A stretch of 64,000 nt of DNA from Synanceia verrucosa (Eukaryota > Chordata > Actinopteri > Perciformes > Synanceiidae): positions 1 through 64,000 of the forward strand of contig JAQQSB010001338.1 in the NCBI GenBank assembly GCA_029721515.1. Reading direction: 5' to 3'. Positions 25,100 to 36,479 of the stretch are shown here, piece by piece. Made by a program: the position numbers and the translations under genes. The stretch's first letter is position 1; every line of letters starts with the position of its first letter. The notes beneath the pieces are model-generated. The model was not told the origin of the DNA and made no database searches. It worked only from the letters and a program-made list of their open reading frames with translations.

Positions 25100-26700
25100 C
25101 CCCAGAAACAGACATACACCAGGAGGAGGTTTTGCCTCACATTCCTGCTTTAATCCTGCCAGACACATCCAAAGCTTAATGTGGCCTCTTCCTTTCTCCT
25201 GCCTGAAACAGAACATTACATTAAGATTTTAATGGTTAACTATGTTTCATTCCTCAGCTACTGTCATATAAGTATCAATGTTACAATGTCAAACACTGTC
25301 CCACACAGATCCTCCTTTCCCCTCCTTCTGATAAGGACTAAATGTGACATGTGGGATTGGTTGTACTAACTCAGTTAGACACAATCATACATGGTAGATT
25401 CACTGCTTAAACACCTTCCTAAGCATGCTCTGATGTACCATGGTTCATCTGTGTGTTTAATTTGCTTGGATTAATTTCAATAATTGGTTGCTCAAGCCCT
25501 GTGGTTTCCTACTATAGCTAAGCTTGTGCCTTTTAAGGCTGAGAGAGGGAGCTTTCTGCATAGGAGAAACTTTTATTAAAGTAAAACACAGCAGTATTAA
25601 CACTCAAATAAGTTAAAAGAATACCATCTCAGTTAACTTGGTGGATGGGGAGTGGAATCGTGGCCTGCCACCCCACTGGACCTTCAACAAAGATCATAAA
25701 AAGCCCAGCTTTGTCTGAGTGCTCTCTTTACTCTCTCTTCAGTCCTTCAGTCAGTCAAGTTTTGGTCTTCATCCTTCCACTGCATCTTGTTCTCCCTCCC
25801 ACATGCTGGGAGGGGAGGGAACAATGATGACCTAGAGACAGAGACATGCTGTCCCACCGCAGGCCCAGAGCCTCATGTGGCATGAAGAGCAACCTTCCAG
25901 AATCTTCATTCTGCCCAGATATGACTGAAAGACCTGAATGCTGCCTCTGAATGGCCTCCTAGGACCTACACCTAAAAGCAAGAACAGCCTATCCAGAACC
26001 TTCCACTCTGCATCCTGCCTCAAGACCATCTTGCTCTCCTGTCTGCCCTTGCCCTGAAATGTGATCCAGCCTCTGCTCTCAGACACAAAGAAATGACTCA
26101 GCCGCCATGAAGAAACCAAAAGAAGAAAAGACTGTCTCACACGCTGGTGAATCCAGCCCACCTCCCACCAAATGTGCAAGGGAATTAAAGCAAGGGCACA
26201 GAGACTATGCTGTGAAAGAGGAGAGACACAGAGAGACTGAGATGGAGCCATGTCAATCAGGAGGACCACATTAACCAAGGCTTCCAGAACTCCCTAGAGA
26301 TGTCCAGAGATGTCCACTGATGCCCAAAGAGCCACTGGTGAAGTTCAAGCAGAAGTCGCTGCAGAGATCCAGCAGATCCAGACAGAACCTGCAGCCACTC
26401 CCTCACTCCCATCCATCCAGGAACGGTGATATACTGCATATACATCTTACAGATATTAAAGAGTTTGGATGATTAGACAACAAATGGCCTGAATTTAGGC
26501 CTAATCCAGCAAACTTAATAATATTTGCAGTATACCATTGTGAATACTGAACTTAAATTCAAATTAGAAAATTACTCCACAGTCTCTGATGCCTCTCAAA
26601 CTCCCTAACTGCTGAACGCCACCTCAAACCTAAACTAAATTTTGGGTAAATAGCCTAATTCCTAATTTATTCAGATAACCACTACTGAATTAAACTGGTC
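25100..26700 (+). repeat. Interspersed repeat family A, copy 1, left part
   Basis: The reverse complement of this stretch aligns to 37,640-38,740. Shared blocks include CTTACAGATATTAAAGAGTT, GCTGGATCTCTGC (in reverse), GACATGGCTCCATCTCAGTC (in reverse), GTCTTTGTTGAAGGTCC (in reverse) and GATGCCTCTCAAAC. Its left part (about 25,160-25,600) also aligns directly to 57,020-57,470, for example CCTCCTTCTGATAAGGACTA against CCTCCTTCTGATAAAGACCA. Open frames on both strands (148 and 60 codons) show no known domain. I cannot name the element class: termini, TIRs or LTRs were not delimited. The family copy is interrupted at 26,702 by a LINE and continues at 31,990. Confidence 0.85.
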
Positions 26701-26931
26701 ACCTGGAGTCGGGCGATGACTAACAATCCCCTTACCGGTATAAAGTCCGAAAGCCACAGAGTGTGAAAGCCGAAGCCAATCCACGCCAACATGGCGACCA
26801 TCCTGTCTTGGCGGATGCTTAGGGTGACTGTGAGGGGACGGGAGGGCTCGCTGTCAACATGCACCGACGATGGTTTCACTTAGGAGTAAAGTGGACGAAC
26901 TCTCGCCCAAGTTGTTAAGCTCGGCGTTAAA

Positions 26932-27430
26932 ATGCGAGATCTGGCGCGGCATCTCGCCGTAATAAATATCAGGATCATCGGTTTACCTGAGAAGCAGCAA
27001 CACCGGGATGCGACCACTGTCTCCGCCTGCTGGAAGGGGAGGTTTCACTGGGGAAAGGAGCCAGTTAGGACCGCGCCAGATCGCTTTTCTCACCGACCCT
27101 GCCGGGCCATCGCCACGCTGCGCTTCTGTCCCATAATAGCACGCTTACACTATTATGCCGATCGTGTCGATATCCATCGCGCTATTTAATGCAGATCACG
27201 CATTAAGGTGCAAATAATCTCCATTTTCCCGGATTTCACTAATAATATCGTACTCAAGCCCGCGGTAGCTTTTAACGACGCTACAGACGCTAACCGTGGA
27301 CATCCCGTGACATAGTTTGGACTGTTACATCCAGCGCTTCTTCGGATCACCAGAGGGGATGACACGCTGGAATTTATACTCCCTGAGGCTGCCGCCTTCG
27401 CCTTCTTCCGCTTTGTAAAACGCCACACGA
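26932..27430 (+). pseudogene. LINE ORF1 (L1-type RNA-binding protein) remnant
   Basis: The plus frame starting at 26,932 encodes NIRIIGLPEKQ within its first 25 residues, the RNA-recognition motif signature of L1 ORF1 proteins. After a frameshifted stretch, CPIIARLHYYADR follows near 27,127-27,165, matching the junction to the C-terminal domain. Later islands (IFPDFTNNIV near 27,220-27,250) continue the C-terminal domain. In this family the protein forms trimers that coat the element RNA and chaperone target-primed reverse transcription. The ATG used here lies within the original ORF; the coiled-coil part upstream was not recognised. The frame ends early at 27,189, so the product would be truncated. 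Confidence 0.7.
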
Positions 27431-28077
27431 ACTCTGGGTTTGTTTATACAGAAATACAACTTTATTAGAGAGTTATTTCAGTTATGTTGTTTTATTTATC
27501 TGTTTTATTTTACGGAACTCTTCTTAATTAATAACATGGTCTAATAAAACAACCCTTTGACCATGCACTAATAGCTGTGGTGCCATGTTTGTTTAATTTT
27601 TGATAAAATGTACTGATGACTCCTGCTGCTCTAATGAGCAGTCACTATGCTTTGCACATATCCTTTGAGGATGGTTCTCAGCCTTGTGGTTTATTATTGA
27701 GCCTTATTAAAAAGCCAGAAATCTTTTTAAATTTATCTGAGGAGCTCCAGGTTTGAGGTGAGGGATGAGGTCCAAAATTGGTCCGAAGCCTGGAGTTTAT
27801 CCTTTGGTTTGTGACTCCTGTGGAGTTAGCACTGGTATCCTGTCGTTTGGGGATGGGATAGTGGTAGGTGCTGTGGGGGGAGGGTGTGGGCTTTGGGGTG
27901 AGTTCAATGTTAGCTCAGTGTGTGTGTTTGTGGTTTGTTTTTGTTTTTTGTTTACGCCCTTTTCTCTCTCTTTTTTCCTTTCCTTTCTCTTTCTCTTATA
28001 CCTTCAAATCCCTGGAGTGCGGGGTTGGGTGCCTGGTTGCCTTCTATTTCCACTGACTACATGGCTACTGTTTCAGA

Positions 28078-28770
28078 CTCGAATGCAAGGTTCATCAGTT
28101 GGAATATTAAGGTCTAGGGATGCTGTTAAGCCATGTAGGGTTTTCTCAGCCGCAGCATAAAACCTTATACTGTGTTCTTGCAGGAAACTCCACATGGAGG
28201 AACAAACAATTTTATGCCAGCTGAAATGTCCCTGGGTTGCAGAGGTATTCCATCTTAGTCTCAACTCGAAGGCCAGAGGGGTAGCCATCTGATTGGTAAA
28301 TCTGTCTCATTCTCACCCCACCAGTGTCATTTCTGACAGATGGCAGGTATCTGATAGCCTGCACTTCTTGTTTCAGGTGCCCGCCCTGTTAGTCAATGTT
28401 GCACCAAATTTTGACAACCCTTCTTTTTATGAAACAAGATGTTTGAGAGCCCTGCCTCTCTGAGCAACTGCTTGATTTTTGAGGGGACATGAACTGTGCG
28501 CATTGATCCCCAACTAGATCGCTTCAAACCTGGCTCAACCTAATCACTAATGGCTAAGGCACTACACAATTTCATGTCTAATGGTCATGCTTGACCCCTG
28601 GAGGCTCCACCCAAGGTAGCAATATTCTTTTTACTCACAAGACCTTCTCAATAGATTACTTTTTCATAGATGCTAAAACATATGCCAGAATTGACGAATG
28701 TCCGTACTCACCCACCATTGGTTTCTGATCATTCACCTGTGTCTATAGACGTTTGATTTCTGGTCCCCAT
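28078..28770 (+). pseudogene. LINE ORF2 endonuclease remnant
   Basis: Islands in several frames match an APE-type endonuclease. FISWNIK near 28,091-28,111 carries the N-terminal Asn; LQETPHGG near 28,180-28,203 carries the catalytic Glu; a segment near 28,490-28,525 reads as D-P-Q-L-D-R; and SDHSPVSIDV near 28,726-28,755 carries the conserved Ser-Asp-His. The enzyme nicks the target to start reverse transcription. Stops and frameshifts separate all islands. It lies between ORF1 and the reverse transcriptase, as in intact Tx1/L1 elements. Confidence 0.75.
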
Positions 28771-29399
28771 ATCCCACCCAGTGGCGCCTCAATACCTCAC
28801 TTTTTATCTACGACACACCATAAATTCATTACAAGTGCAATAGATGATTTTATTGGTATTAATCAATCTGACTTGGAACCTATTCCCAAAGCGCCAGCCA
28901 TGGGAGTCCTTAAAAGCCATATTTAAGGGGCCAGATAATTTCAGACTCTGCACACTTAAAGAAATTGGAGGATGTCAACTTTTCAGAAGCTCTCGCCTGA
29001 TTTTAGAATCAGCAGACGAACAACTCGCCACCTCTGACGCTCTCTCAAAGAAGCGTGTGGTCTTACAAACTGAGCTAGATCTTTATCACAACTAATGAAG
29101 CCATCTTCTGTTGCTCCACTCCATCCAGATACTCAGCTAACATGGCGACAAATCGCAGGTTATTAGCTCACCGCGTCGCCAAGCAGCCGCGCGCCATTCC
29201 TGTAATAAAGATGGATCAGGAGCATTGCAAGACGACCCAGACGTTATTAACTCTGGGTTTTCTGCCCTTTATGAGTCCCTGTACCGCCTGAAATTCCCAT
29301 CAGACTCAGCCGAGCATGTACAGGTTTTTAAGGATGTCCCCACCTCCCTCCATAAACCTGCCTTAACTGGTTAGTCAATTGACTCTTGCCTGACCATTC

Positions 29400-30300
29400 A
29401 AGAATTGAACTCAGCTTACAAAATATGCAAAATAATGGTGCCCCTGGTCTGACGGATTCGGCCTGAATTTTTAAGGCTTTCAGGCCAAACTTACTCCATT
29501 ACTTCAATTCTTGTTTATCTCACCTTATTACTGCCTTCCTCCCACATTGAGGCAAGCCTCTATAAGTGTCTTTTAAAAAGGACAAAGATGCTGATATTTA
29601 TACAACTTTATAGTAGCCAATCTTTAATGAACGTTGATGCTGAAGATTCTGCAAAGGCCTTAGCCTGTAGACTTGAAAAGGTCCTTCCAGCAATTATTTC
29701 TAAGGAAACAGACGGGCTTTATAAAGGGGCGCTAACTCATTACAATGTCTGCATTTTTGTTAAAACATAATTCACTCAAAAGAAACAAGTGTCACACCTG
29801 AAGTATGATTTGATTGACGAGAAGGCGCTCGACGAGTTGAACTGAGATATTTATTTGCAGTCCTAGTTAAGTTTGGATTTGAAGTAAAATTTATACATAT
29901 GCTACGCCTTCTCTACACACTTCCCTGTGTTAGTATTACCACCAATAACACTCAATCTGGCTATTTTCTTCTGAATAGGCTGTAGACAGGGCTGCCTCTA
30001 TCTCCTCTCTTCTCTTTGCTCTGCACAGAACCCTGTCTATATACTTGAGGACCTCCCCCTACTTTTAATGGAATCACCAGATCTCATGGAGTTTGAAATT
30101 GTCATTGTATGCCGATGACTTGTTGTTATATGTCACGGATCCAGTAAGAGCCCACTTATAGTCTCTGCTCTTTCAGATTCGGGCCGGTTTTCAGGTATAA
30201 AGTCAATGTTGCTAAGAGGAATGCTATCCTGTCAATAAGCTAGTACGCGACTTTCAATCAGACATTCCTTTCAGATTGAGCCCTTCGGGATTCAGGTACC
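29400..30300 (+). pseudogene. LINE ORF2 reverse transcriptase remnant
   Basis: KKDKDADIY near 29,577-29,603 and AKALACRLEKVLPAIISKET near 29,655-29,714 form the fingers region, followed by a degenerate GF-K-G block. Near 29,890-30,040 islands read MLRLLYTLP, then GLPLSPLLFALHRTLS (the QG-P-SP region). The catalytic box YADD is intact at 30,108-30,119, followed by LLLYVTD. Frameshifts lie between the islands. Motif style matches Tx1/L1 reverse transcriptases, which copy the element RNA at the nicked target. Confidence 0.8.
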
Positions 30301-30389
30301 TTAGTCAATGGCACTGTGGTCCTTCAACCTTCACTCTGAAAATTACCTCCCCTTCTATCTGAGATTAAGGCGGACTTTCTGAAATGAGA

Positions 30390-31560
30390 TCCTCCTCTCT
30401 CCTTTGATTGGGAGAATAAATACTGTCAAGATGAGCAGTCCTGCCAAAACTTATTCTTTTCAGTGTTTACCTATATTTCTTTCCAAAAAGTTTTTAAAAG
30501 GTAGATTCATCATTCGGCTATTTTTGTGGAACGGCAAAACACCAGAGTTAGACTTAAAAACGCTTCAGAATTGTAAGTTCTGGTGGGCCTCTCTCTGCCA
30601 AATTCTTCAATCTTATTACTGGGCTGCAAATATAACTAAAATCATACTGGTCCAAATCAATTGATGCGCCTGGCACTGTCCACAAACACGGTCATGCCCC
30701 CAGTCTCTCTTTAGCTTTAGTAACTGGCTCAAAGGCAATTAACCCTCTGGCCTCAGCTCCTCCTGCAACCCTGTGGTTGAACGGCCACGCCCAGATATGG
30801 TTTCAGTTCATGTTATTTAAATTTACTGCCCACTGCCTAACTCTTTGTTAAATAAATCCTGTGTTTAAAACCCGTTTACTGACTCAACTTTCTTCCTCAT
30901 GGCATAATAGGGGACTGAAATGTTTTGGGATTTCTACAGGGAAGGATCTTGCTCATTCAACAAAGTCTAGTTAACAATTTAACCCTCCCACCTCATCTCT
31001 TTTGTGATATCTCCGTGAGGAACTGTAAAATTTTTATTCGCCAGCTTCCCTCACCTCCCCACTCCAGCCACCATGGGATGGGCTCTACAACTTGACCCTT
31101 CACAAAGGTCTCAACTCAAAGGTTTACAGGTCTGAACCTCAATCATGCGATGATCGCTTAATGCCAAACGCGAGGGAGCATCTTGGAACGGAGTTGGGGT
31201 TGCTGGTTCTGAGGGAAGGCTGGTGGAAGCTGCACTGAGGGCTGCCCACAAAACTTCTATCTGCACTCGCCTGACCTTGATACAGTTTAAAGCTGTATTC
31301 AGATGCCACTATTCAGCACAAAGGTTGCACAGCTTTTCCCAAATGTGATAGATGTTTCAGACAGATGTGGAGGCTCACCGTGCAATCTAACACATGTTTT
31401 TCTCTCTTTGCCCAACTTATTGCAACTTCAAATATATTTCAACATCATATTGACACTCTCAAGAACTATTGACATTTCCACACTCTGGCATTTTTGGTCT
31501 TCCGGAGACTATAATCTATTTTCCACGAAGAATTGAAGTAATAGCCACCCTCACTAATTG
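30390..31560 (+). pseudogene. LINE ORF2 C-terminal region remnant
   Basis: The frame at 30,404-30,664 (86 codons) begins IGRINTVKM and contains FLSKKFLKGRFIIRLFLWNGKTPEL and YYWAAN. All are hallmarks of the region downstream of reverse transcriptase in Tx1-like ORF2 proteins (G-R-x-N-x-x-K-M, F-x-W-x-G-K-x-P, YYWAAN). Near 31,300-31,430 a Cys/His-poor version of the C-terminal zinc-like segment is followed by HMFFSLCP. The rest is interrupted. This supports Tx1 over mammalian-type L1. Confidence 0.75.
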
Positions 31561-31744
31561 CTAAACGCTATCTCCTGAATTAAAGTCACAAACAGCTCCA
31601 GTTCAGTAACCAGTGGATTACAAAGTTATGTTTTTTGAAAGTTGGCAAGATCAGATTCAAGAAGGGGAACGCCAGGTACTTGACATATATACCTGCTGAT
31701 AGACTTTTTTTGCAGCCATGTAACCCCCCAGCCTGCCTCCCCCT

Positions 31745-31860
31745 TCTTACAATAATTCCTTTTATTTTTTTTTTTTTGTCCCTCTTTTTCCTTTTTTTTT
31801 TTTTCTTTCTTTTCCATCCACTTATCTTTCCTCTCCTTTCTTTTTCTTTGCTTTTTAGGT
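31745..31860 (+). repeat. Polypyrimidine tract in LINE 3' UTR
   Basis: About 115 bp that is almost wholly T and C, with long T runs. Frames crossing it on both strands (Phe/Leu-rich plus, Lys/Glu-rich minus) are low-complexity by-products. It is placed between the end of the ORF2 remnant and the A-rich element end. Confidence 0.8.
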
Positions 31861-31989
31861 ATTTCCATGTGTCAAGTTTAGGTTCTGGATTGATTTAATC
31901 ATCTGAGCATTGTTAATTCTGTTGTTTTGTGTGATTTGTCTCCTTTTCAAGAAATACGCAACAACAATAAAAATAAGGAAACAGAAATC

Positions 31990-32510
31990 GGTCACATTGA
32001 ACTGAATTAATCATTCATCCTTTAAACTTTTAATCATTCATTCCATTTTTGGTCACGACGAGCTTCAATGTTTGTTTTCACCAATAATCTTCCTTGGCTC
32101 CTAGTTTTATTTTCTATTTTATTATTTCTGTTAGTAGCCTGGTCATTTAGTTTGTCAAATCACTATTATTAGTTATTTTCTGCATGCAGTAGTCTGTTAT
32201 AGTTTGTCAAATAACATCTCATTTAGTAAAGAACTTGTTATTTTGATTTGTGTGTGTATATAAAGTACTGAATCACTGTACACTAGGTCAAGAACTCAGC
32301 ACCCTGAGATAATAGATTATTAATTAATGTCAAATTCACAAGTTTTCCTGTTTTAGCAAAACTGGGTGGCTGCTCCTGATAATTTCTACTATTAAAGGTA
32401 CTTTAGTTTTATGAATTTGAATAACTTAAAGATATTGTTCATAAATGCATAATTTGATATTAATTAATGATTGACTAATCAGCTCTACACTAAAGTTATA
32501 AGTACAGTAA
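31990..32510 (+). repeat. Interspersed repeat family A, copy 1, right part
   Basis: The reverse complement aligns to 37,150-37,640: TTTCTGTTAGTAGCCTGGTC, TAATTAATGATTGACTAATC and GATTTGTGTGTGTATATAAA all have counterparts there. It continues copy 1 (25,100-26,700) after the LINE. Matching fades at about 32,510. Confidence 0.85.
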
Positions 32511-32729
32511 ATTCCAGGTCACACCTAGAAACCTTTTATGAAAGGCACTGTGGATGCCAAATAGAAGGAGACCTGGGGATGGCGGGAGAGAAAGATAGAG
32601 GTTGAATGTTGAGAGTGAGTCAGAAAGTGAGTGACAGGAGGAGGAACAGGGGTATTTTTGTCTTTCATGTTTTACTTTGATGGATTTATAAACATTCTGG
32701 ACCAATCTAACATCAGCCTGTGTTATTGC
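32511..32729. other. Short unassigned spacer
   Basis: A purine-rich stretch with GAGAGAAAGATAGAGG and GTGAGTGACAGGAGGAGG. No gene seen. It lies between the end of the family A copy and the minus-strand ORF remnant. Confidence 0.4.
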
Positions 32730-34140
32730 TCATGACAAACCTTGCTGTGGTATTGTAGTTGGCCCATCAGACACCAGGTGGACATGTTTTACTGTGGGTG
32801 ACTGGATTTTATATGCTGCCACCTGGATCAAGGTGTGCCCACGGCCGCCAGTACTGCGCTTTAAGACTGCTGGATACCGTGGCAAAGGCTTCCTTTCGGC
32901 TGTCCTCCTCACTCACAGGGACACCAGTATGCAAAGTAACCTGCTCAGACTCCCCACCCAAAGTGAGTGTCCTTTATTTCCAAAACACCAGTTGTAATTT
33001 TCACTGTAGTCCAAAATGTACAACCTCCTTCATCTCCCACCAATCTCTTTTCCCAGCTGCCTGATCTCTGAACTGGTGTGTTGTGTTGAAGAGGTGAACC
33101 TTGGAACGTGGCAGGTCGCTCTTTTGTTTGCTCCACCAGTTTTTCCTAGGCTGGCCGCTTTGCTTTTCCCAAAGAGTGGTGTGCTTAAGCCTTCAACCTC
33201 AGTACCATTTGTGAGATTTTTTCCCAGTGATGGTGATGTTTGTCACCCACTCATTCCATCTCCACCATGTTATTCTTTGTATTGGGTTCATCACAACTGG
33301 CAGGCAATGGGTTGTCTTTTGCAGATGTTGCAAACGGTTATATCGGGCGTAGTTGATGTTGCTCAAGTCACACACAGTTAATGTGACCCAGGGTCTGCCG
33401 GGTTTAGTTTGGAATCTATTAATCCAAAGCTGCTGCAACTTCTTCACTTTGGATGTGAAGTTTTCATGTAGTTTGCAGGCACAAGTCTCTCTTTCCCAAA
33501 TTTCTTTTGGGCTCCAATCCAGAATGGACGATGCTTGTAGAACTATGGAGCGGGAAATCTTCATAGAGTGATTTTCACTCAGAAAGACCTTGTGGAGATT
33601 CTCTAGTGTGTCAGTCAGTGACCTCTTCCCAAAAGATTGCACCATTTCTCCTGATTTCTCAGTTTTCCCATTGATCAATGGTCGTGATGTCATCTCTGTG
33701 AAGGAATGTATGGATCTGCCTTCTCAAGTGCTGTGGCTGCCTGTCTCTGTGTAACTTTCCTTGTCTTGCCAGCTTCCTTTGCAAAATTTCTTTGCTTCAA
33801 GATCGCTTTATTTTTTTTCTCTGTGGATTGTCTAGCTCTTTGCTTTTCTTCCCAGAGCTTTATTGTGTGGATCTTCCCAGTTTTAGTTTAAGCTTGAGTT
33901 TTTCCTTTGTGGACATGCCTTTTTAAAGGTACATGTCATTGGGCCAAGAAGGGGATTAAAGCATCACTAATGGTCTGAGTTCCCCCCGGTTGATGGCGCA
34001 TGCAAGGTCCCTCCTGGAAGAGAGTGAGACAGTGATTGAGTAAGACAAAGTGTGACTGACTGGAGTGAGTCAGAGGAGTGAGTGGTGACTGAGTAAGAAA
34101 GGGAGTCAGTGAGTGAGTGAAAAAGAAAGGTTGAAACAAG
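32730..34140 (-). pseudogene. Remnant of a repeated teleost ORF of uncertain class
   Basis: The best frame is 164 codons (33,693 down to 33,199). It has a Ser/Lys-rich start, then WERETCACKLHENF, in which Cys-x-Cys-x-x-x-His suggests a small metal-binding motif, and a WWRWNEWV segment near the end. Further along the minus strand, 32,800-32,740 reads HLVSDGPTT. Upstream, 33,880-33,700 reads a Lys/Arg-rich run with FAKEAGKTRK. I recall this combination (KLHxN box followed by SDGPxT) from an uncharacterised ORF repeated in many fish genomes and probably carried by a mobile element; that is memory, not a search. Several frameshifts break it. Function unknown. Confidence 0.4.
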
Positions 34141-36479
34141 ACAGTGATGGAGAGGGCGTAAGTGAGTGATGGATAGGCTGATTGGATGAGTGCTAAGGAT
34201 AAAATGCCAATAACACTTTATTATAGGATTTTGTAATCCCTGTCATTTTCGTCCCCAGCTGTAGCACTGGTCTGGCAGTGGAGTTTGTCATCTGTGCCGG
34301 AGTATGTCAGGGATGGGGGCTGTTGTCTAGAATTGCCTGGAGGCATTTTTTCCCCCTTCTTGTATCTCTTTGAGCCATTCCACTTTGCTTTTTTTTTTTT
34401 TTTGCTGTTTAGCAGTTAGCCTCCCATAGATTTTAAAAGTCCCTTCTCCTTTCTCTCTTTTGTAATTTGGATGTATTACAGAAATATCAAATAATTCCTT
34501 CACCTCACAACATTCCTTACACTGAATTGCAACTGGCCATAAAACTGGCCTTGGGCTAGATGTGAAAACACTCAGATTTTGTGGATGTGTTCTCATGTAA
34601 TGTACAAAGGTTACAGAGTATCTAAACATGATATGAGTTGACAAAATTAGTCCTCAAATGAAAAGATGGAATTTGATGCTTGACCCCTGCAGCAGTATGT
34701 GTCACTGAGTTACAAGTGAGTTGTTTTGGGTGATAAATTCTATCCATGGAGCCACGTTGCTATCTAGTGGACAATGAAGGTAAATCTTCCATATAATCTT
34801 TTGATATTTCATCTGTGAACTTTATGCAAAGCTGTGTTCAAAGTTAATAACTTAGTAATTATAATCTATGTTTTTCTTGTTAGCATGGTTGAATTAATCC
34901 TGTTTAATCTTGTTTAGTTTGGTAAACTACATAATGGAGATGCATTACATCTTAAAGTTATGTGATAATAATCATGCTTTATAATATTTAGTTGAAACTG
35001 GTGATTATCAAATGTCTCATCACGTGCTTAACACTAAGGTCATAATTTGTTTGGTTTATAGTGGGAAGTAAATATGTGATTCATAAATTAACGAGTAGAT
35101 TAATATTCAATTTCCACTTACAGATGAATTTAAAAAGTGAAAAGAGAGGAAGGACCAAGTAACTCCTCCACTCCACCACTTCTCAAGAATAATAGAAAAT
35201 CCAAAATCTCCAGACTTCAGCGTTTTTCCCAAATTTAGCTGTTGTCTTTCCCGTTTTTCCGGCCTTCATCTGTGCCCTATTAGTTTTCTTTTTTATTCTG
35301 CCCTTCTGTCATTTGGTTATGTCTACGTGTTAATTTTTTTAACATCTGATCAGTCAAGTTTTAAGTCTTAAAAAGCAATAGTGTTTTCATTTTGCCAATG
35401 CTTTCATTTCTTTTATTTGGAGTTAACGTTAAGACGATACTCCTTCTGGGCTGGAAATCTTAGATTTTTACTGAATGTGCTATCTGAATAATTTGTACGA
35501 CACCATCTGCCACCTAAAGCTAGTCAGCTGGCCCAGCCATCGCTACCAATGTGCGATCAAGTCTCCCTCCGTGACCAATAGGCCAGCTGATCAGCGCCAA
35601 CCCAGCTCGGCCTTTGCTCCACCCTGCCGACAGGCTTAACCTCCAGTCTGGACTGTGAATCCAAGAAGCACCAGAGCCCACTAAGCTGCCTTTCCCTGGA
35701 CCTGCCTGGAACCAGGAAAACCTGCACAAAGTAGGACGCTTCGCCCCTTTTTCTGATCTCTTCTTGAGTTGGGTGTCAATCAAACTAAAATATCCACTGA
35801 ATTTTGTAATAGTAACAGTGAATTACCTCTAGAAAAGAATTAACTTTCCCCCCTTAACACTACACACACACACACACACACATATATGAAGCAAATGACA
35901 AAATTCCTGATTCAGAGTTTTATGATTCAAGGAGTTTGACTCGGAAAAAATCGATCAAATGTTTAAACCTTTGAATAAAAGAGATATTCCTCTGATTCAA
36001 CTGAGCAAATCGCTGATTAATAATTAATAGTTAGTTCTGTTAATTATTGGTAATTGATAATTCATTTGCCAAAGCTTACACCATGAGTTGAAAGAGCTAG
36101 CAAGATTTGGTGGAGTAGCACCTCCTCCTCAGCCTCCCTCTTACCTCCAGCACTCTCCTCCCACTGCAGTGCTCCGTCCAAAGCTCCACCCCTTCCCAAA
36201 CTTAAACATGCAGAATATCCAGCAGGGAGAGGAGAGCTGTTATGCTACATCACCACACCCTTAAAATCCGTTCAAAAAATATATCAATCATTTGTCCCCT
36301 TTTTTATAATGAAACCAGTGATAATTATGACTGTCAATAGGTAAAAATTCATACCCTAAAACCTCTTAATAAAAAGCCACACCAAAAAAACCAGCTTACA
36401 CCCACAGAAAGCTAACGTTAGCATAAAGGCTAATACCCCCCAACAGTAGCTAAGTTAGCAAACATTACATATTTCATGA
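34141..36479. other. Spacer without recognised genes; contains CA microsatellite
   Basis: A 105-codon minus frame at 34,327-34,644 crosses a T-run at 34,389-34,403 and has no known domain. A GC-rich block at 35,510-35,760 has an 87-codon minus frame without a recognisable fold. The rest is AT-rich. A CA microsatellite lies at 35,862-35,882. From about 36,100 the text becomes pyrimidine-rich and leads into the anomalous region at 36,480. Confidence 0.45.
35862..35882. repeat. CA microsatellite
   Basis: Ten or so uninterrupted CA dinucleotides followed by TATATG. Confidence 0.9.

Larger units (their letters stand above)
26703..31989 (+). mobile_element. Near full-length Tx1/L1-like LINE inserted in family A
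   Basis: A 5.3-kb element with ORF1, endonuclease, reverse transcriptase, C-terminal zinc-like segment, a pyrimidine-rich 3' UTR and an A-rich end (ACAACAATAAAAATAAGG) in the correct order. It is bounded by the direct repeat GGTCAC at 26,697-26,702 and 31,990-31,995, read as a target-site duplication. The inverted family A copy at 36.96-38.74 kb runs straight from the sequence matching 26,700 to the sequence matching 31,995, giving an empty allele of the insertion site. The left part, 26,700-27,430, is distinctly GC- and CpG-richer than its surroundings, as expected for an L1-type 5' region. Frameshifts and stops break all reading frames. Confidence 0.85.

Noticed and set aside
31626..31898. 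Lys/Glu-rich minus frame and Phe-rich plus frame
   Set aside because: Both cross a polypyrimidine tract in the LINE 3' UTR; the composition explains them.
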